Notes under the pieces: model-generated | What the model was told of the DNA's origin: nothing | The model's database searches: none | The model's input: the letters and a program-made list of their open reading frames with translations, nothing else | Made by a program: the position numbers and the translations under genes | Shown: positions 38,401 through 51,400 of the stretch, piece after piece | Layout: every line of letters starts with the position of its first letter | Position numbering within the stretch: position 1 is the first letter of the stretch | Assembly (NCBI RefSeq): GCF_031877795.1 | Contig: NC_133933.1 | Span: 71,118,503-71,182,502 of the forward strand | Direction of reading: 5' to 3' | Origin: Strix aluco | Lineage: Eukaryota > Chordata > Aves > Strigiformes > Strigidae | DNA length: 64,000 bases

Positions 38401-41400
38401 ACTCTCCCAGAGCAGAGGTACTTGTGTGTAGTTGAAGATTTTGTACATCAGCCAGCAGGTGATGAAAGCTCCTACAGATGATTATCCCCACATGTACTTC
38501 TGTAACACGTTCCAAAACAAAGTTAAATTAAATAGGTGCTAAATTCCCTCAAGAGTAGCAGAGCTCATGAAATCAGAAGTATCTTCTTTGTAATGTTTTC
38601 TGCCAAGTTCCATTGTCATACATGCTCACATACAAGATGAGTCTCTTTTCAGTGAGAAGTTGTGAAATACTCAAATTACTGAAAGTGCCTACTTCTTATA
38701 TTTCAGTTTTAAAGATGAGTTTGGAAAAAAAGGTAAAAACAAAAGTTTATCCAGCCTACTTACTATCAGGGATTGTTAAATTGCATGATTACTGATAAAG
38801 AGATGATACTCTGGGTGGAAACGGTGTGCCCCTTCAAAAATGTTACCTTTCATTAATGCAAAATGTGGTCCTCAGCTCTTTGCCTCTGTGTCTCTCTTAA
38901 ATGCAAGTTCACAGTATGTAAAGTAATATAGCGCTTTCTTTTATGGTCAAGGAAGGGTAGAAAAGAGAAGCTGCCGATTCCTTCATATTTTAGATAATTT
39001 GTCACATGATAAGAGACGGGTGGACTCACATAAATTCTGAGATGGAAACGTTAGTGACCAGATTATAGTGCCTTCTGGCAATTTGATTTTGTTTTAGTAA
39101 AAATACATGAAAATATAGAAGGGGCGGTGTTCCCCAATCCTGGGAATTGCTTTCTGTCCCTGAGGAAAAGGCATGCTTCCACTGATGCAAGTTAGTAACA
39201 CCATTTCCATTGATGAAATTTCAAGTGCCAACATGTAACCCCCCTGGTTTGAGAGCACTAGCCAAGGGCTGCAGATGACTCCTCATCAAAGACCAAACCC
39301 TGACACAACTGCGTGTCATGACTGGTCGCTTGGAGCCCTGTTTTCCTGGGGCAGCCGTATGGCTTGGAGCCATTCCCTGGGTGCTCTTCCCTCTTGCTGG
39401 GTACATGTGTGCATCCTCCTCTGCAAACCACCCCACTTCCTTGCCTGTTTTGTGCTGTGCACTCGTGTTCTGATTTTGTTCATCATCATATTAATTTCTC
39501 CCAATGAAGCTACAATTGCATTTCATAGATTGAAATTTCAGGAGACTTGATCATAGATAACCTCATAATATTTATGTTATGTATATGTTTACATTTACAT
39601 ATATTTACATTGCTTTTCCCCATATGCATACTTATTTAAAAGATACTTCAGCTTTTCTTTTTTTTTTTTTTCCTCTGGACATACAGTGAACAATACTGTA
39701 CATATCGTGAGTTATTAAATAGTAAGATACTATATTAAATCAAAGTAAATCTAACTGCTATAACATAAATACCATTTTTTTGGTGAACATTTTCCAAGTG
39801 AGCTGCAAACATTATGTTTTTCCTGCAGAAACTACACAGGTGATACCCTGATGTAGGCAAACTTTCAAGTTTAGCCTTCTGTAACACCAGCAATTGCTTC
39901 CAAAATACACAGCAGTGGTAGTATATTCTTGCCTTGTATTTCTGCAGCTCTGCCTGAACTTTGCTCTACAAACCTGTCTATCACAATTTCTCTGCAGTCA
40001 GAGATGAGCAAATTAGCTGCAACAAGTAATTTGTTAAATCTAGTCATTTGTGACTGTCAGAAATTACCCTTAGAGGACTGAGGCCTTAGAGGCTACAAAT
40101 TTGATGCTTTCTTTGAAATTATTTGTGATTAGTGTGTGTGGCTATGCATCAGTCTAAAAATACTTGTGAACTTTATAGTTATTGCTAGGTACATGGTACT
40201 ACAGTACAGCTGTAATAGTGCTTTGAGTTTTTATTATTCGTGCTGTATGACTGGTATTTTTTCAGCTTTCTCACTGCTGCTTTCAATCACAAACAAAGAA
40301 AAACTCAAATATTTATTTCTTGTACAAGTACTCATGTTAATTTTCCTTGTAGCTGTTACTTGTGAGAGTTACTTTTGAATAGCTATGAAGAGCAAATAAA
40401 AAGCATCAGAAGTACTACCAGAGACAAACAATCATTTTGTTTTCCTGCAGTTTGTGTTTGTGCATTTCTTTGTGCAAAATTTGGCCAATATTTGTTGCCA
40501 TAATGCTATTGGAAATTAGCTTCCAATTCTGAATATCATACACTTACATTCAAATTTAATTCAAAGTTACAAGTTCTAAGTGTTACTGTCAAAGCTAATT
40601 TATGCAAAAGACGTAGAAAAAAATTTGGTTGTGTTAATGATGATTTTTTACAGAATGCAAGCATAACAGAAGCAAGCCTGGTAAGCAGTTAAAAAAGGCA
40701 AGACAAGCAAGAATGTGGCGACTTCTTTTCCTCCTTTACGATTTGTCTCTGATACTTATAGACACAGTTTTAAGCGATATCATCCCATTAATATATTTCT
40801 CAAACTGTAGTCAGGATTTCACATGTGGTTAAAGTATGGTGCCCTTCTGGATTTTAGTTAAATTTCTGGGAAATGCAGTTCTGAGTTGATATGAACCATT
40901 TTTTTAATTCATGTTGAATTCAGAAGATTGTTTCAATTCAAAATAGCAAAAATATTGACAGCTTGAAATATTCCATATTAAGGGTGGCTGAATTTGAATG
41001 CATTGTGTAAGATGTGAGAGAAGGAAACATTTTTCTAAGATTTGTTCGGGATGAAAAAGAATGATGCAAAATGAATATTTTTGTCAATTAGAAAGAACTG
41101 AGGGTATTTTGCTTTGTGTTAACTTGAAGTTTTACTGGGTAATCTTCAGTTTCAAAGCACTTACAGAGAAGTGGTTTTCTTTCTTGCAGCCCATGACTCA
41201 TGCAATTGTTCCTTTCTTTGTTCTGAAGCATTTCTTCTCAGCTCATAGCGACATTTCTGGATAGCTCTGGCTTGCTCAGTTTAGGATTGTGTCACAATTT
41301 TCATGAGCTTTTCTGAGTGACTGAACTCAGAAGAAACTCTTCTCCTTTGTGGCTGCTGTATGTTTTACTTCACCAGATGTTTCTGTGCTGCAAATTCAGC

Positions 41401-43178
41401 TGTGATCAAATCTGCAGGCAACAGCAAACTTAGAAGGATAATGAAGCTCCCAGTCAATGTGCAGACAGACTTAGTGAACATGTGTGAGAGAGAGCATGGT
41501 TTCAACTTCCTAGCCAGATGTAGACTGAAAAAACTATCCCAGCCCTGACTCAAACCTGATCTAAAGTCAGAGGTGGGGGCGGGGGGAAGTAGCTGACACA
41601 GACCATGAATCTGAGTGATGGATACAGCCTGTCTTTTACAGCAGCAAATCATACATTTATTTTCAAGTATGTTCTCCACACTTGCTAGCACCATCTCCAT
41701 CTCTGGTCAGTTCATCCATACTGTTATACTGCAAATGCTGGATATAGGGGTATACTCCCTGACTCAAAGCAGAAGAGAGGTGGAGTTGTGAGTTACAGGA
41801 ATCTTCTCCACTCCTTCCTCACCAGTGGGTTTGGTGTTGGTTGCAATGTCCAAGAGAAGAGCTAAACCCAGGATTTCTGGCATTCATCTGATAGCACCTT
41901 CACAACAACAAAGGGAATGCCCCCTACCACTCTGTCCATATACCTCATAAGAAATTTCAGAATGAGCTATAACTGCATTATTTGCTGAATTTGCATAATT
42001 ATTATGTTAACAGGCAAACTTTATGCAGAAAATGTTAGCCCGCTTACTAGTAGCATGTCCTAAGAGACACATCACAGAACATCACAGCTGCCTTGTGCAA
42101 ATGTAAACCAAGATTGAACAGGACCATGAAATATCATGCTCCAGAGTTTTAAATTTTTCTTTATTTCATTTTCATACGCTAGTATGCATCTACCTATGCA
42201 GTGAATGCATTCAGTGTGCACCACATCTAGGTGACACCTTGGGAAAATTAAGAAGCACCGAGGCCATTATATTCTGCAAATACACTGTCTTTTCATAATT
42301 CATGGTGTATGTGAAGTCATGGTTTATAAAACCAAAATTGTATCAAAACTAGCTCAAGAGAAAGGGGGCATTCAGAGTCACCAGTGAAAATCCCTTAATC
42401 CCCAACATTCATGCTGATTTTCCACTTTCCAAAAGTGGCATAAAACATCAGTTGTGGTATTGAGTTTTCCCCAAAAGTCCTATGCCTCATGTGGAGATAC
42501 TGCAAAGTGTACTAGATTTATCACCTGTTCCCTGTGCTTGTGGATACAGAAATCCATGCCATTTTATCCCTGTTAAATCATGCACTGAGAGAAAGTAAAC
42601 ATAGTGATGTAACGGGAAGTAATGATGTGCTGCATTTTTTGGTACCTTTCAATGTAATTGAACATATGGTGAATAAGCCTCATAAATAGCTAGATATTAT
42701 TAGCCCTGTTATATGGATAGGGAAAGGGAAACAAGAATTGATACCAGGGTTTGTGCAAGGTCACACTACAAATAAACATGGATAAATTACTGCCACTGAA
42801 ACTGATATACCTCTGGGTAAAATCCAGCAGCTGTCTGACCATGAGCAAAAACATAAAGCAGATGAGATGACAACCTCAACCACTCAACCCCCCCCTATGA
42901 TTTATGTAAAGTAAGCAGATGGGCTGCAATGGGTGAGATCTGAATTTCTCCAGGGGGTGCATTCAAGAAAAATCAAACTGAATGAACTAGAATAAATCCA
43001 TGTGCTCATTAGTCTTCGTATGGATAATCTCAAAACCAGCATCAGTAGTTATTGTTTCACCTTTCGCAAAGTCATCAAATTAAGAATTACCGAAGCGGCC
43101 ACCAGAGTGCACCAGATACATTGTAGAGCAACTTGCAAGAAAAGAGAGGAACGTAAGAAGTGTCCCTCCCTTTTCTTC

Positions 43179-43186
<8 letters not shown>

Positions 43187-43209
<23 letters not shown>

Positions 43210-43214
43210 TTTTT
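43187..43214. repeat. poly-T run (28 T)
   Basis: Twenty-eight consecutive T preceded by CTTCTT repeats. It could be the antisense of an old polyA tail, but no retrocopy is recognisable to its right, so I call it a simple repeat. Confidence 0.9.
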
Positions 43215-45531
43215 GGTGTGGGAAACAAATCAGCTGCTTAAATATGTATATGGAGGGCAGTGAGGGAGAAGGTGAAGGGAAAGCCGCGAGGGTGTCTGTT
43301 CTCTTACCTGCGGCTATGTCCTTGCCGCTGCTTCTGTGCTAATGTGTCTTGCTTGCTAAATTCCCCCATGTATCGAGCTGCCTCCTGATAGTATTGGACA
43401 TTTTTTTCTATAAAAAAATACTATGAAAATTTGAATATAGGATACACATTAGCTTGCAGGATCAGACCGTAAGAAATGTTCACGATGTGCTGGCTAGTTA
43501 ACATGTTACCAACTTTCTGCGTACAAGTCTGCTTTCAGTGTACACGTGTGTGACTCCATCCCCATCCTTGATAATTCAGGGATATGTAAACTGATCTGAA
43601 ACACCTCCTACATACCAGTACTGTACATTTCAGAGTACTGAATACTCCACATTGTGTATGCCATATGGTGCACATTGTAACTGAATGTTGCATCTTCCAT
43701 ATTTATCTGACAGATGTGGACATCTGCATGTGACCTACTCATGTAGTGAGCCTTTCTAGTCAGTGGAAACAAATAGACAGTTCTAGAGCGTGATTCATCT
43801 TTGTGTCCTAAAGTGGATGTCTAACACAGGGCAGGGGATTTTATCCTCTAAAAGTGCATTTCTTTCATGGACTTTCAGTGGAGCATAAAATCACTTGCAT
43901 GGGTTTAGGCATCAAGAGTTAAGTAACAGAAATCATACCCTGAGTATGTAACCTGTAATATTTTTGATATTATTCCTAGCATTGGTTATTAAGAGCTGCA
44001 GAACACTATTCACGTATGTGGTTCTTTATAAAGTGCAGCAATATATGAAGTGTGAAACTTAATAAGGGTTAGTTTTCATCTTACGATATACAAACAACTT
44101 TCCATTTCATGTCTTTTCTGGCTCCTAGCTGGAACCCTGGAAACACAATTTGGACAGTGGAAATGCTGCCATTTTATTTGAATGTGAATTAGGTGAGTGA
44201 GCTGATGAGACATTTTCTGCTCAGTTTAAAACCCATCTGAACAAATTTTACAGTAGATAATGCTAGGGAAAGGGTGAACTTCTCCTGCATTAAAAATATA
44301 CTTTTAAATTGCTGAAGTGCAATTGTACTTTCACTGCAGCACTGCACTGGTTGTCTAAACATTCCAGCGTTGGTTTCAGAGGCATCTCTGGACCTCAGCA
44401 GGAATAAAATCCATCTGCTGCCACTGAAGTCAGCCTGTGAATTTGAATTTGTAAGCTCACCTGTTACTACTTCCTCAAACCAGTGCTTCTCAGTGGATTG
44501 CATTTTTACTTGCCAATAATTGATGCATCATCAGGAACATGGAATAGGAAAAATCAACCATCACCTATATAAAATATATAATCATATATTTATACAAAAT
44601 ATGAAAATTGGTGTGATTTATTTTTTTATTTGGGAAAACTTTAAAAAGGAAAAAAATCGCTCTGCAGTGAAGAGTCAAAAGCATATGTTGAACACATGCA
44701 TATTCAAACCCTGTAAAGCAGCGATGAAGGATGGTACTGCTGAGAAGTTCTCTTTTTAGCAACTGCTTTGTAAAGAGAGCACTGAGCACGACAACCCTGC
44801 GTGATCTGCTTGGCTGTGGTGACTGATTATATTAAGTGTAAAGGCACTGTATGACATCTTAATCTAAATATTTAAACTCTTTGAAGGAGTCTTGGATTCT
44901 GTAGCAAGACAGACCGATTTGTAATCTCCTTTCTCAATGATATCTCCTTTTATCACATAAACCTATAAGCCTCAAATGGTGCATTCTTATCTAGTTGATT
45001 ATGAACAACCTTACTTTCCAAATAAGTGTGCCAGTACCTTGTTAAGAACATGAATATTAACTGCAAACTCAGCAATTACAGACTAGAAGTTGGTTTAGGC
45101 AGATGATACACTGGTGAAAGAGAGTGGTGGTATTCATGTCAGTTTACAGCAATAATACATCTGTAGGTCAAAACTGTCTAGTTGGCTCCACTGTAAATCT
45201 GGAATAATTTAATCAAAGAAAACTATGCTGTTGTAACAGGACAGTTTGGTTCTATCAAGTTGTCAAACAGTAAAGAAAAAAGTGTGCCTAGAGTTAAGCT
45301 CCTAAATCCACTTCCATGTTTGAAGTGCGTCATATTAAAGATGGATTTAGGGAGGGAATCATTGTCTCTGGTGGTTTTAGCAGTAATTTAATCCCTAATC
45401 TCATTTATTAATAGAACTGATTTCTTCCTATCTCCTTTTCCCACCCTACTTGTGATATACTTACAGAAGCTTTTTCATTCTCCAGTTGACTGGTACAAAC
45501 TCATTCTGGGTTTTGCCATTCTTAATCTGCT

Positions 45532-45542
45532 CCCCCCCCCCC
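45532..45542. repeat. poly-C run (11 C)
   Basis: Eleven consecutive C, a likely length-polymorphic homopolymer and a possible sequencing trouble spot. Confidence 0.9.
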
Positions 45543-47594
45543 AAGAACAAGGCAGGTTCTTGCCCTTCTCCATTTGCAGTAAAATTTTCCTTGAGCAGTC
45601 CCTGGTGATGCCACATTGACTACATCTTGTTTCTGCATTCTTTTTACAGTGGCAGTGCAGCATGCATGCCTTAATTATAATGTGTTTTAAGATGCTTATC
45701 AAAGAAAAAGTTTATATTTTTGTTCTTATAGCACCTGATACATATTTAGTTTGGGCAAAGGGCTTTGGACAACACTTATTAAACATGGAGTGCTTTAAAT
45801 GTTTTTACTTTTCTTTCTGTTACTTTTTAGCTATTCTTTAAAGGAAGTTTTATAACTCAGTGGGGTATTTGTCATGCAACCAATTAGTTGAAGTTTTAGA
45901 AATGGCCAGGTCCTAAGGCCCCTGGTATCTCCATGTTTATTTTTTCTTGGTTTAGTTTAAAAGGAAAAGATTGAGTCCTTCAAAATAATTTTGCATTCTG
46001 CATAGGCTGTTTGACAGTTAACCACATGTGCATTTAAAGGAGGAGCCAAAGGCACCAGCAGATAGGTGTACTGATGTACATTGACATTTCTCATCTCACA
46101 CACTTTTGAAAACAGATGAGTCTTGTTTGTGTGTTTATGTGAGAAGTTAGGCCAATTTTCGCCTTTTGGACACAGCCTGAAATGTGGAGAGAGTGCTGTA
46201 CCTTTGCAGTGGGAGTACAGGGATATCTTTTCACAGTCCCAAGTTTTGCAGTGGTTTCATGTCCTTGTTTCTGTGTGTGTGCCTGTGAGTAGGTACACAC
46301 AGATAATTTGTCCCAGTGTACTGCTCTTGGTGCATACTGCTAGTTAAGATGTTGTAGTGGTGCTACTAAGCCATTGCTTAAGCAGAACTGCAGCTGTGCC
46401 TTCTCTGTTACCTATTCCCTTTGGAGTCAGAGAACATCTGGGGAGGTGGGGCAGCACCAGCCTCTTGTCTATGCACTGTACATCTTAAAAAATTAAAAAG
46501 TCTGCATAGTTCAAAATAAACCTGTTCTTTTTTCTAATTTATATGCAAAACTTATCTGTTTGTACTTATGTCTAGTTTTTAATAAATAATTTATTTTTTA
46601 AAAATTTAATATGGGAGTTTTGATTAAAAATTAACAAGACAAAAAATATTTTAGCCAAAATACCTTGGACAGCTGTCTACAGATAAAACATCTTACAGCA
46701 GCCATGGAAGAGGCAGACTTGCTTTATTAAAACCCATCCCTACCCTCAATTCCTTATATGAACAAGTTCAGTAGATCAACCATTACAGAGGTGCCTTTTC
46801 CCTTCTTACACTGCGGAAAGTCAACTGCTGCCTTGGGGAAGTTCTTCAGACAAATCACATGCTTATGTGAATGAAGACACAAATTACAAACCTAAATAGT
46901 GTATGTATACATGTAGAGGTTATGTTACTGTTGCCATGGAAAAAAAACCCCAGGTTTGAGTGTTGTGTTACAGATCCCGCCTACCAACTCAAGACTTGGT
47001 GTTCCAAGGCAGTGAGTCCCATCTCCTCCGAGTTTGTGCGGAGGCGCAGAGGAGGCAGTCTCTACCGAAAAGGCCGACCCAACGCTGCCCTGCTCCGGCC
47101 GTCACTGGTTGGTAGAGTGTGACCTTGGAGCTAATGGCGGCTGGTTTAAGGCACAGCAGCTCTGAGGCAGCTCTGTCACCTTGTGTCCTCACCTGGCGCT
47201 ATCACCTGCTGTGATTTTTATAACGATAGCTTGTAATTAAAAAAATAAACCATTATTGTGTACGAAAAGTTAAACCAAGCACAGAATAACGTGGTGATTC
47301 AGTGAAACGGGCGATGTGCAAAGCAAACACTGAACACATTCCTTCTTTCCCTCATCGCCGTGGCGCGTGTGCGACGCCGCGGCCTTGCGAGCCGCCTGCA
47401 CGGGAGCGGCGGTGTGCGTGTGGCACACGGCACCGGCGGTGCCGCTGACCTGCTCGGGTCTGGAACTGCAGCAGCTTTTCCGTAACTGACCGATCCCTTT
47501 GCAATGCCTTAAACCAAACCCCGGCCTGGCCCAAAGGCGCTGTTCTTTAACGCGACATACATGGCGCACGGAAGCGCGCCAAAGGCTGGCGCGG

Positions 47595-47830
47595 GTGGGG
47601 CGGCTGCCGGTGCCCGGGGTGAGCCTCTGGTTGCCCGGGGCGAGCCGCCGGTGCCTGGCCCGGGGAACGGGGAGAGACACGGGTGCCCGCGGCCGGTGCA
47701 AGGGGTGAGCAGCCAGTGCTTGGGGCCGGTGCCTGGGCCGGTCCCGGGGCGAGAAACGGGTGCCCCGTGCCGGTGCCCGGGGCGAACCGCCGGTGCCCGG
47801 CGCCGGTCCCGGGCCGTCAGGCGCACGCCG
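47595..47830. repeat. GC-rich minisatellite in the ARHGAP18 promoter
   Basis: About ten diverged copies of a unit close to CCGGTGCCCGGGGCGAG follow one another with variable length (GGTGCCCGGGGTGAG, GGTTGCCCGGGGCGAG, CGGTGCCTGGCCCGGGG and so on). The array ends about 260 bp before the ARHGAP18 start codon. Confidence 0.8.
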
Positions 47831-48071
47831 CGGGTACCCGCGCCCGGAGACCGCTCGGTCCCGTCGCGCCGCGCTGGTGAGCGGCCGCCGCCGGGTGCCC
47901 GAGCCGGGAGGAGGGAGGCGAGGGGAGGGGCACGGCCCGGCGGAGGGCGGCGGCGGCCCCGCCGGGCCGCAGGAAGCGCTGCAGTCACCCGGCCCTCCGG
48001 GGGAGGCTGGGCCGCGCCGGGCCGGGGCCGGGCCCGGGCCGCCCCGCTCCGCCTCGGCGTCCCCAGAAGGG

Positions 48072-48092
48072 ATGCGGCGGCGCACGCCATGA
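48072..48092 (+). other. six-codon uORF overlapping the ARHGAP18 start
   Basis: ATG at 48072 opens MRRRTP and stops with the TGA at 48090-48092. That stop overlaps the main ATG (48089-48091) in the sequence ATGA, so a ribosome terminating here would be at the main start. Whether the uORF is transcribed depends on the unknown transcription start. Confidence 0.55.
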
Positions 48093-48168
48093 GCTGGCGG
48101 TCCGGCTCCCGCGGCGTGGTCCTCACTGCCTACCACCCCAGCGGCGGCGGCGGCGACGCCCCCGAAGG
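48089..48168 (+). CDS. ARHGAP18: ARHGAP18 coding exon 1 (Rho GTPase-activating protein 18)
   Basis: The exon encodes 26 codons plus two bases: MSWRSGSRGVVLTAYHPSG then GGGDAPE, followed by the donor GTGAGC at 48169. The motif GVVLTAYHPSG is the diagnostic N-terminus of vertebrate ARHGAP18; the human form begins MSW..S.GVVLTAYHPSG. The full protein is about 660 residues with a central RhoGAP domain. It stimulates GTP hydrolysis by RhoA-type GTPases and limits stress fibres, cell spreading and polarity signalling. Only the N-terminal leader is here; the GAP domain lies beyond 64 kb. The glycine run replaces a more polar stretch in mammals and matches the CpG-rich context. The start has G at -3. 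The exon ends in phase 2. Confidence 0.93.
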
Positions 48169-48205
48169 GTGAGCGGCGACGGGGGGAGGCCGGCCCGGCC
48201 CGGCG

Positions 48206-48225
48206 CGGTGCGGTGCGGTGCGGTG
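48206..48225. repeat. (CGGTG)4 pentanucleotide repeat
   Basis: Four perfect CGGTG units 38 bp downstream of the ARHGAP18 exon 1 donor. Confidence 0.92.
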
Positions 48226-48392
48226 CGGGCGGCAGGTGTGCCCGGGGCCCGAGCGGCGGCCGCGGAGCAGGAGCGGAGCCGGCTCCGCGGGAAGCCGCTG
48301 CGCGGGGAGAAGGTGCTTTCTCCGGCCTCCGGAGGCTGGCAGGGTTTCCCCATTTCTGCGCTTTGTCCCGCATCCTCCCGAACGGGTTTTCC

Positions 48393-48478
48393 TTTGTTGT
48401 TGGTTTTTTGTTTGTTTGTTTTTGTTTTGTTTGTTTGTTTGGTGTTTTTGTTTGTTTTGTTTTGGTTTGGTTTTTTTC
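48393..48478. repeat. (TTTG)n-rich simple repeat
   Basis: About 85 bp of TTTG/TTTTG units marking the abrupt end of the CpG island. Confidence 0.88.
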
Positions 48479-51400
48479 TCAACCCTTTCCCTAATAACTC
48501 CCGCACGTCGTGGGAACCCCGGGCGTTTTGCTGGGCTGCTGAGAGCCGAGTGCCAAGAGCAGGCGCCGGCTGTTGTCAAGGTGTTTGTAGCTGAAAACAG
48601 CCCCGTGGCCGCCCGGGTGCGTTGTCGGTGTTGAGAGCAAATTGTTTCTGGTCGGTGCGTTTTTAGGCCGGGCGCGTGGCGGGTTTGGAGGGTGCGGTGG
48701 TGGGTGCTGCCCCGCGGCTGCGGGCGGAGCTGGACCCCAGGGTCTTTGGCGTCAGCCTGTTTGTGGGATGCAACGCGTAGATTTTCATACAACCTCTTTG
48801 GTGCTTTGTACTTTCCGTTATTATTATTATTTATTTTTACTGTGGTAAACGGAAGGAAGGTGCAGGTAAGGACGAGATAAACTTTTTAAAGCATTTGTCA
48901 TTTTGCTTAAAAGGTGCAACTGATAACGGGCAAAGAAGCCAGCTGCGCTCGTATGAAGGCTGAGGACCTCCTAGTGCCTCACAGCATGTGTTTAATGCAG
49001 GCAGAAGCACTGCTGGCTTTTTCATGGCAATGACCAGAGAGAGTGCTGTGTGGAGAGTTTTGTCTTTATGGCCCATTCAGTCTTGCCTCTTCCTTGCTGA
49101 AACTGTCAACAAAGGTCCCATTGATAAAGATGGGACTTTCATTAATGCTGAGAAACCAGCTGAAACTGGGAAGGTATTGAAACTGTCACACTGTTTCCAT
49201 ACGTCCATAGGAAGAGCATGTCTGATCAAAGACATTGTAGTCTGATTAAAACAAGCTAAAAGGAAGTACAGGGTGTCACCCTGAACAAAAAAATAACTGA
49301 TGCACCACGAGTCCGTGGCAGAGGCAAGAACTGAGCTGAGAAATACAGCCTACCCTGTGTTTGAACCATAAAGCCATGCCTCTCTTTTTGTTGAGGTACT
49401 TCCTTCTCCATAAGTAATGTTAGTTATCAACCCCGCTTTAATAAGACCTTAGCTACATATATAAGGGCACTGAAGATCTAGTTGTTCACTATTGAATGAA
49501 AAATACGTGTGTTTCTGCAAGAAAATCACAAAATCCACCAGCTTCTGTATTTTTGCTTGTGGTGTTTTTACCTCTTCTCAAACTTCTCATGCAGGAGGAA
49601 CAAGAAAAAAAAGTTTCCCCGCTCCTTGGGATAACTTCTGAATAAGGATCTGTATATCTGTAAACTGTCAAGTTTGTCCCCCCCTTTTTAATGTGGGGCT
49701 GCCTGGATATATGCCTCTAAGCTGCAGTTACTCTTAGTCCCCAGAGGCCCTGGATGCATTAGCACAGTCCTGGGGGGACCCTTCTTTATCCTAGAAATTT
49801 GTCTCCTGTGCTAAAGCGACACTGTTAGGAGCAGCGATCTCATCAGGTTCCCGCTCCTCTGCAGCTGCTTCTGGGCACAGCCTCCAGGGTAAACTGAGAC
49901 ATTGCCATGCAAGTAATGGTGATCCTTCACAAATTGTTCTGATGTGGGATTAAGGGAGTGCAAGGGGGAATAAATGTGAAAAGCAGTCTCATTTCCTTAA
50001 TTATAGCATATAAATGTGTACACTAAAGCTGCGCAGAACAGGGGATTCCCACAGTTTGCCTGAGTTCCTCCCCTGGTAGCGTTATGGCTTTCCAGGCTGT
50101 GCTCGGATGCCATTTAGCTCATTAAACTGAGATCCTAAAGGACACCTCTCTGCCTTTCTGCTGTGCTGCTCTAAATTTGGACCTCGGTCCTGTCTCTCCC
50201 ATTTTCATTAACCAGGATCTCAACTCCTTAGTCCTGATTCATCTGTTCCCTCATGCCCTGGATCCCCAGTGTTCTCCTACTTCTGAAGTGAGAGAGGTTG
50301 GGAATACTATTTTCATGGGGGCAGGGAGGGAGGGGAATGACCACTTGTTACTTTTTGGTCTTTTTAAAAACAAACAAAACTTTTCTGACACATTGTAACA
50401 TTTCTGTGGGATTTGTTTCCATTTCTCTACCTACTTTCCTTCTTCATCAACATTCCCAAGATGTGCAGAGCTGTGTGATAATGATGCCCAAACCCGTATC
50501 ATTCTGAAATATTTTGTGCCATTATGCTCTGCACAGTGTGTAAGAGCACTAGTTCTGCAGTCCAGAGTCTGCATTTTATTACTGGTGTGAAGTTGAGCTT
50601 ATTTTGCCTTTTCAAAAAATATCAAAATTACAACATTCAGTATCTAGGTTAGCATCTCGCTGCTAATTTGAAAACTCCGTAATTTTTAACAGGGATCAGA
50701 ATATTAGGAAGCCAAAATAATACAGTGCCAGCTGTAATTAAGCAGCCCTTGTGGAGAGATGAATAAACTATGTTGAATTGTTTTTTTCATAGGCATTCAA
50801 AATAGTGCCTGTTAGAGATTGCTTTGTCTTTGGAGGGTTGGGGAAGCATGGCACTGGTACATCCTGGAAAAAAGATACACTGGCTGTGCTCCAAACAAAG
50901 TGGCACCCTAGGAAAGGGCTATACTTCCTCACCATTTATTTTTTCCTTCAGGCATACAAGAAGTCTTTCTTCATAAGAGTTAAGAATTTTACTGATCTAC
51001 TAGGTTGTTAAACTACTTTTCTGTACTTTTTTTGGTCCTTTAAGACACAATGAACCTGTGAAATATTCCTTTAGGAAAGGCTTACCTCACCATTGGTTCA
51101 CTAGACTAAAATCTAGAACAGCTTCGGTGTGATTACTTCCAAGTTTGACAGTTTAGGAATATTGCCTTGACAGTGGTGATGCACAAAATAGCATCAGAGC
51201 TGTCATCTTAGCCATAAAGAAGTTTATTTTACATTTTACTTTAAAGTAATGGTTAAAAGAATATCTCCTTATAGTGTAGATATTGATTGTGGGTGACTTC
51301 TGTGGTATACCTAAGTATTTATTTAAGAACTTAGAAAAATCACAAAGGCGGATTACCCAGTATGAAATTCAATTTTAATAGCGCTCTTTTCCAAATTGGT

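Larger units (their letters stand above)
35461..47330. other. non-coding region upstream of ARHGAP18, no gene seen
   Basis: Twelve kilobases of AT-rich sequence. Open frames are short and unrelated to known families on either strand (for example 41365-41700 - and 44189-44503 -). A 28-T run, an 11-C run and possibly conserved non-coding stretches (around 40440-40640) are the only notable structure. Confidence 0.5.
47340..48350. promoter_or_regulatory. ARHGAP18: CpG island promoter of ARHGAP18
   Basis: Dense CpG, GC-rich sequence surrounds ARHGAP18 coding exon 1, with multiple GC boxes, no obvious TATA box and a GC-rich minisatellite in its upstream half. It is typical of a broad vertebrate promoter. 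Overlapping long open frames on both strands (up to 367 codons on the minus strand) reflect base composition. Confidence 0.88.

Noticed and set aside
43187..43214. Poly-T as the tail of a processed pseudogene on the minus strand
   Set aside because: No recognisable coding sequence or target-site duplication to the right of the run.
47270..48792. Long open frames around ARHGAP18 exon 1 (367 codons -, 205 codons -, 203 codons +, others)
   Set aside because: Composition artefact of the CpG island and the GC minisatellite. Only the short frame starting at 48089 matches a known protein.
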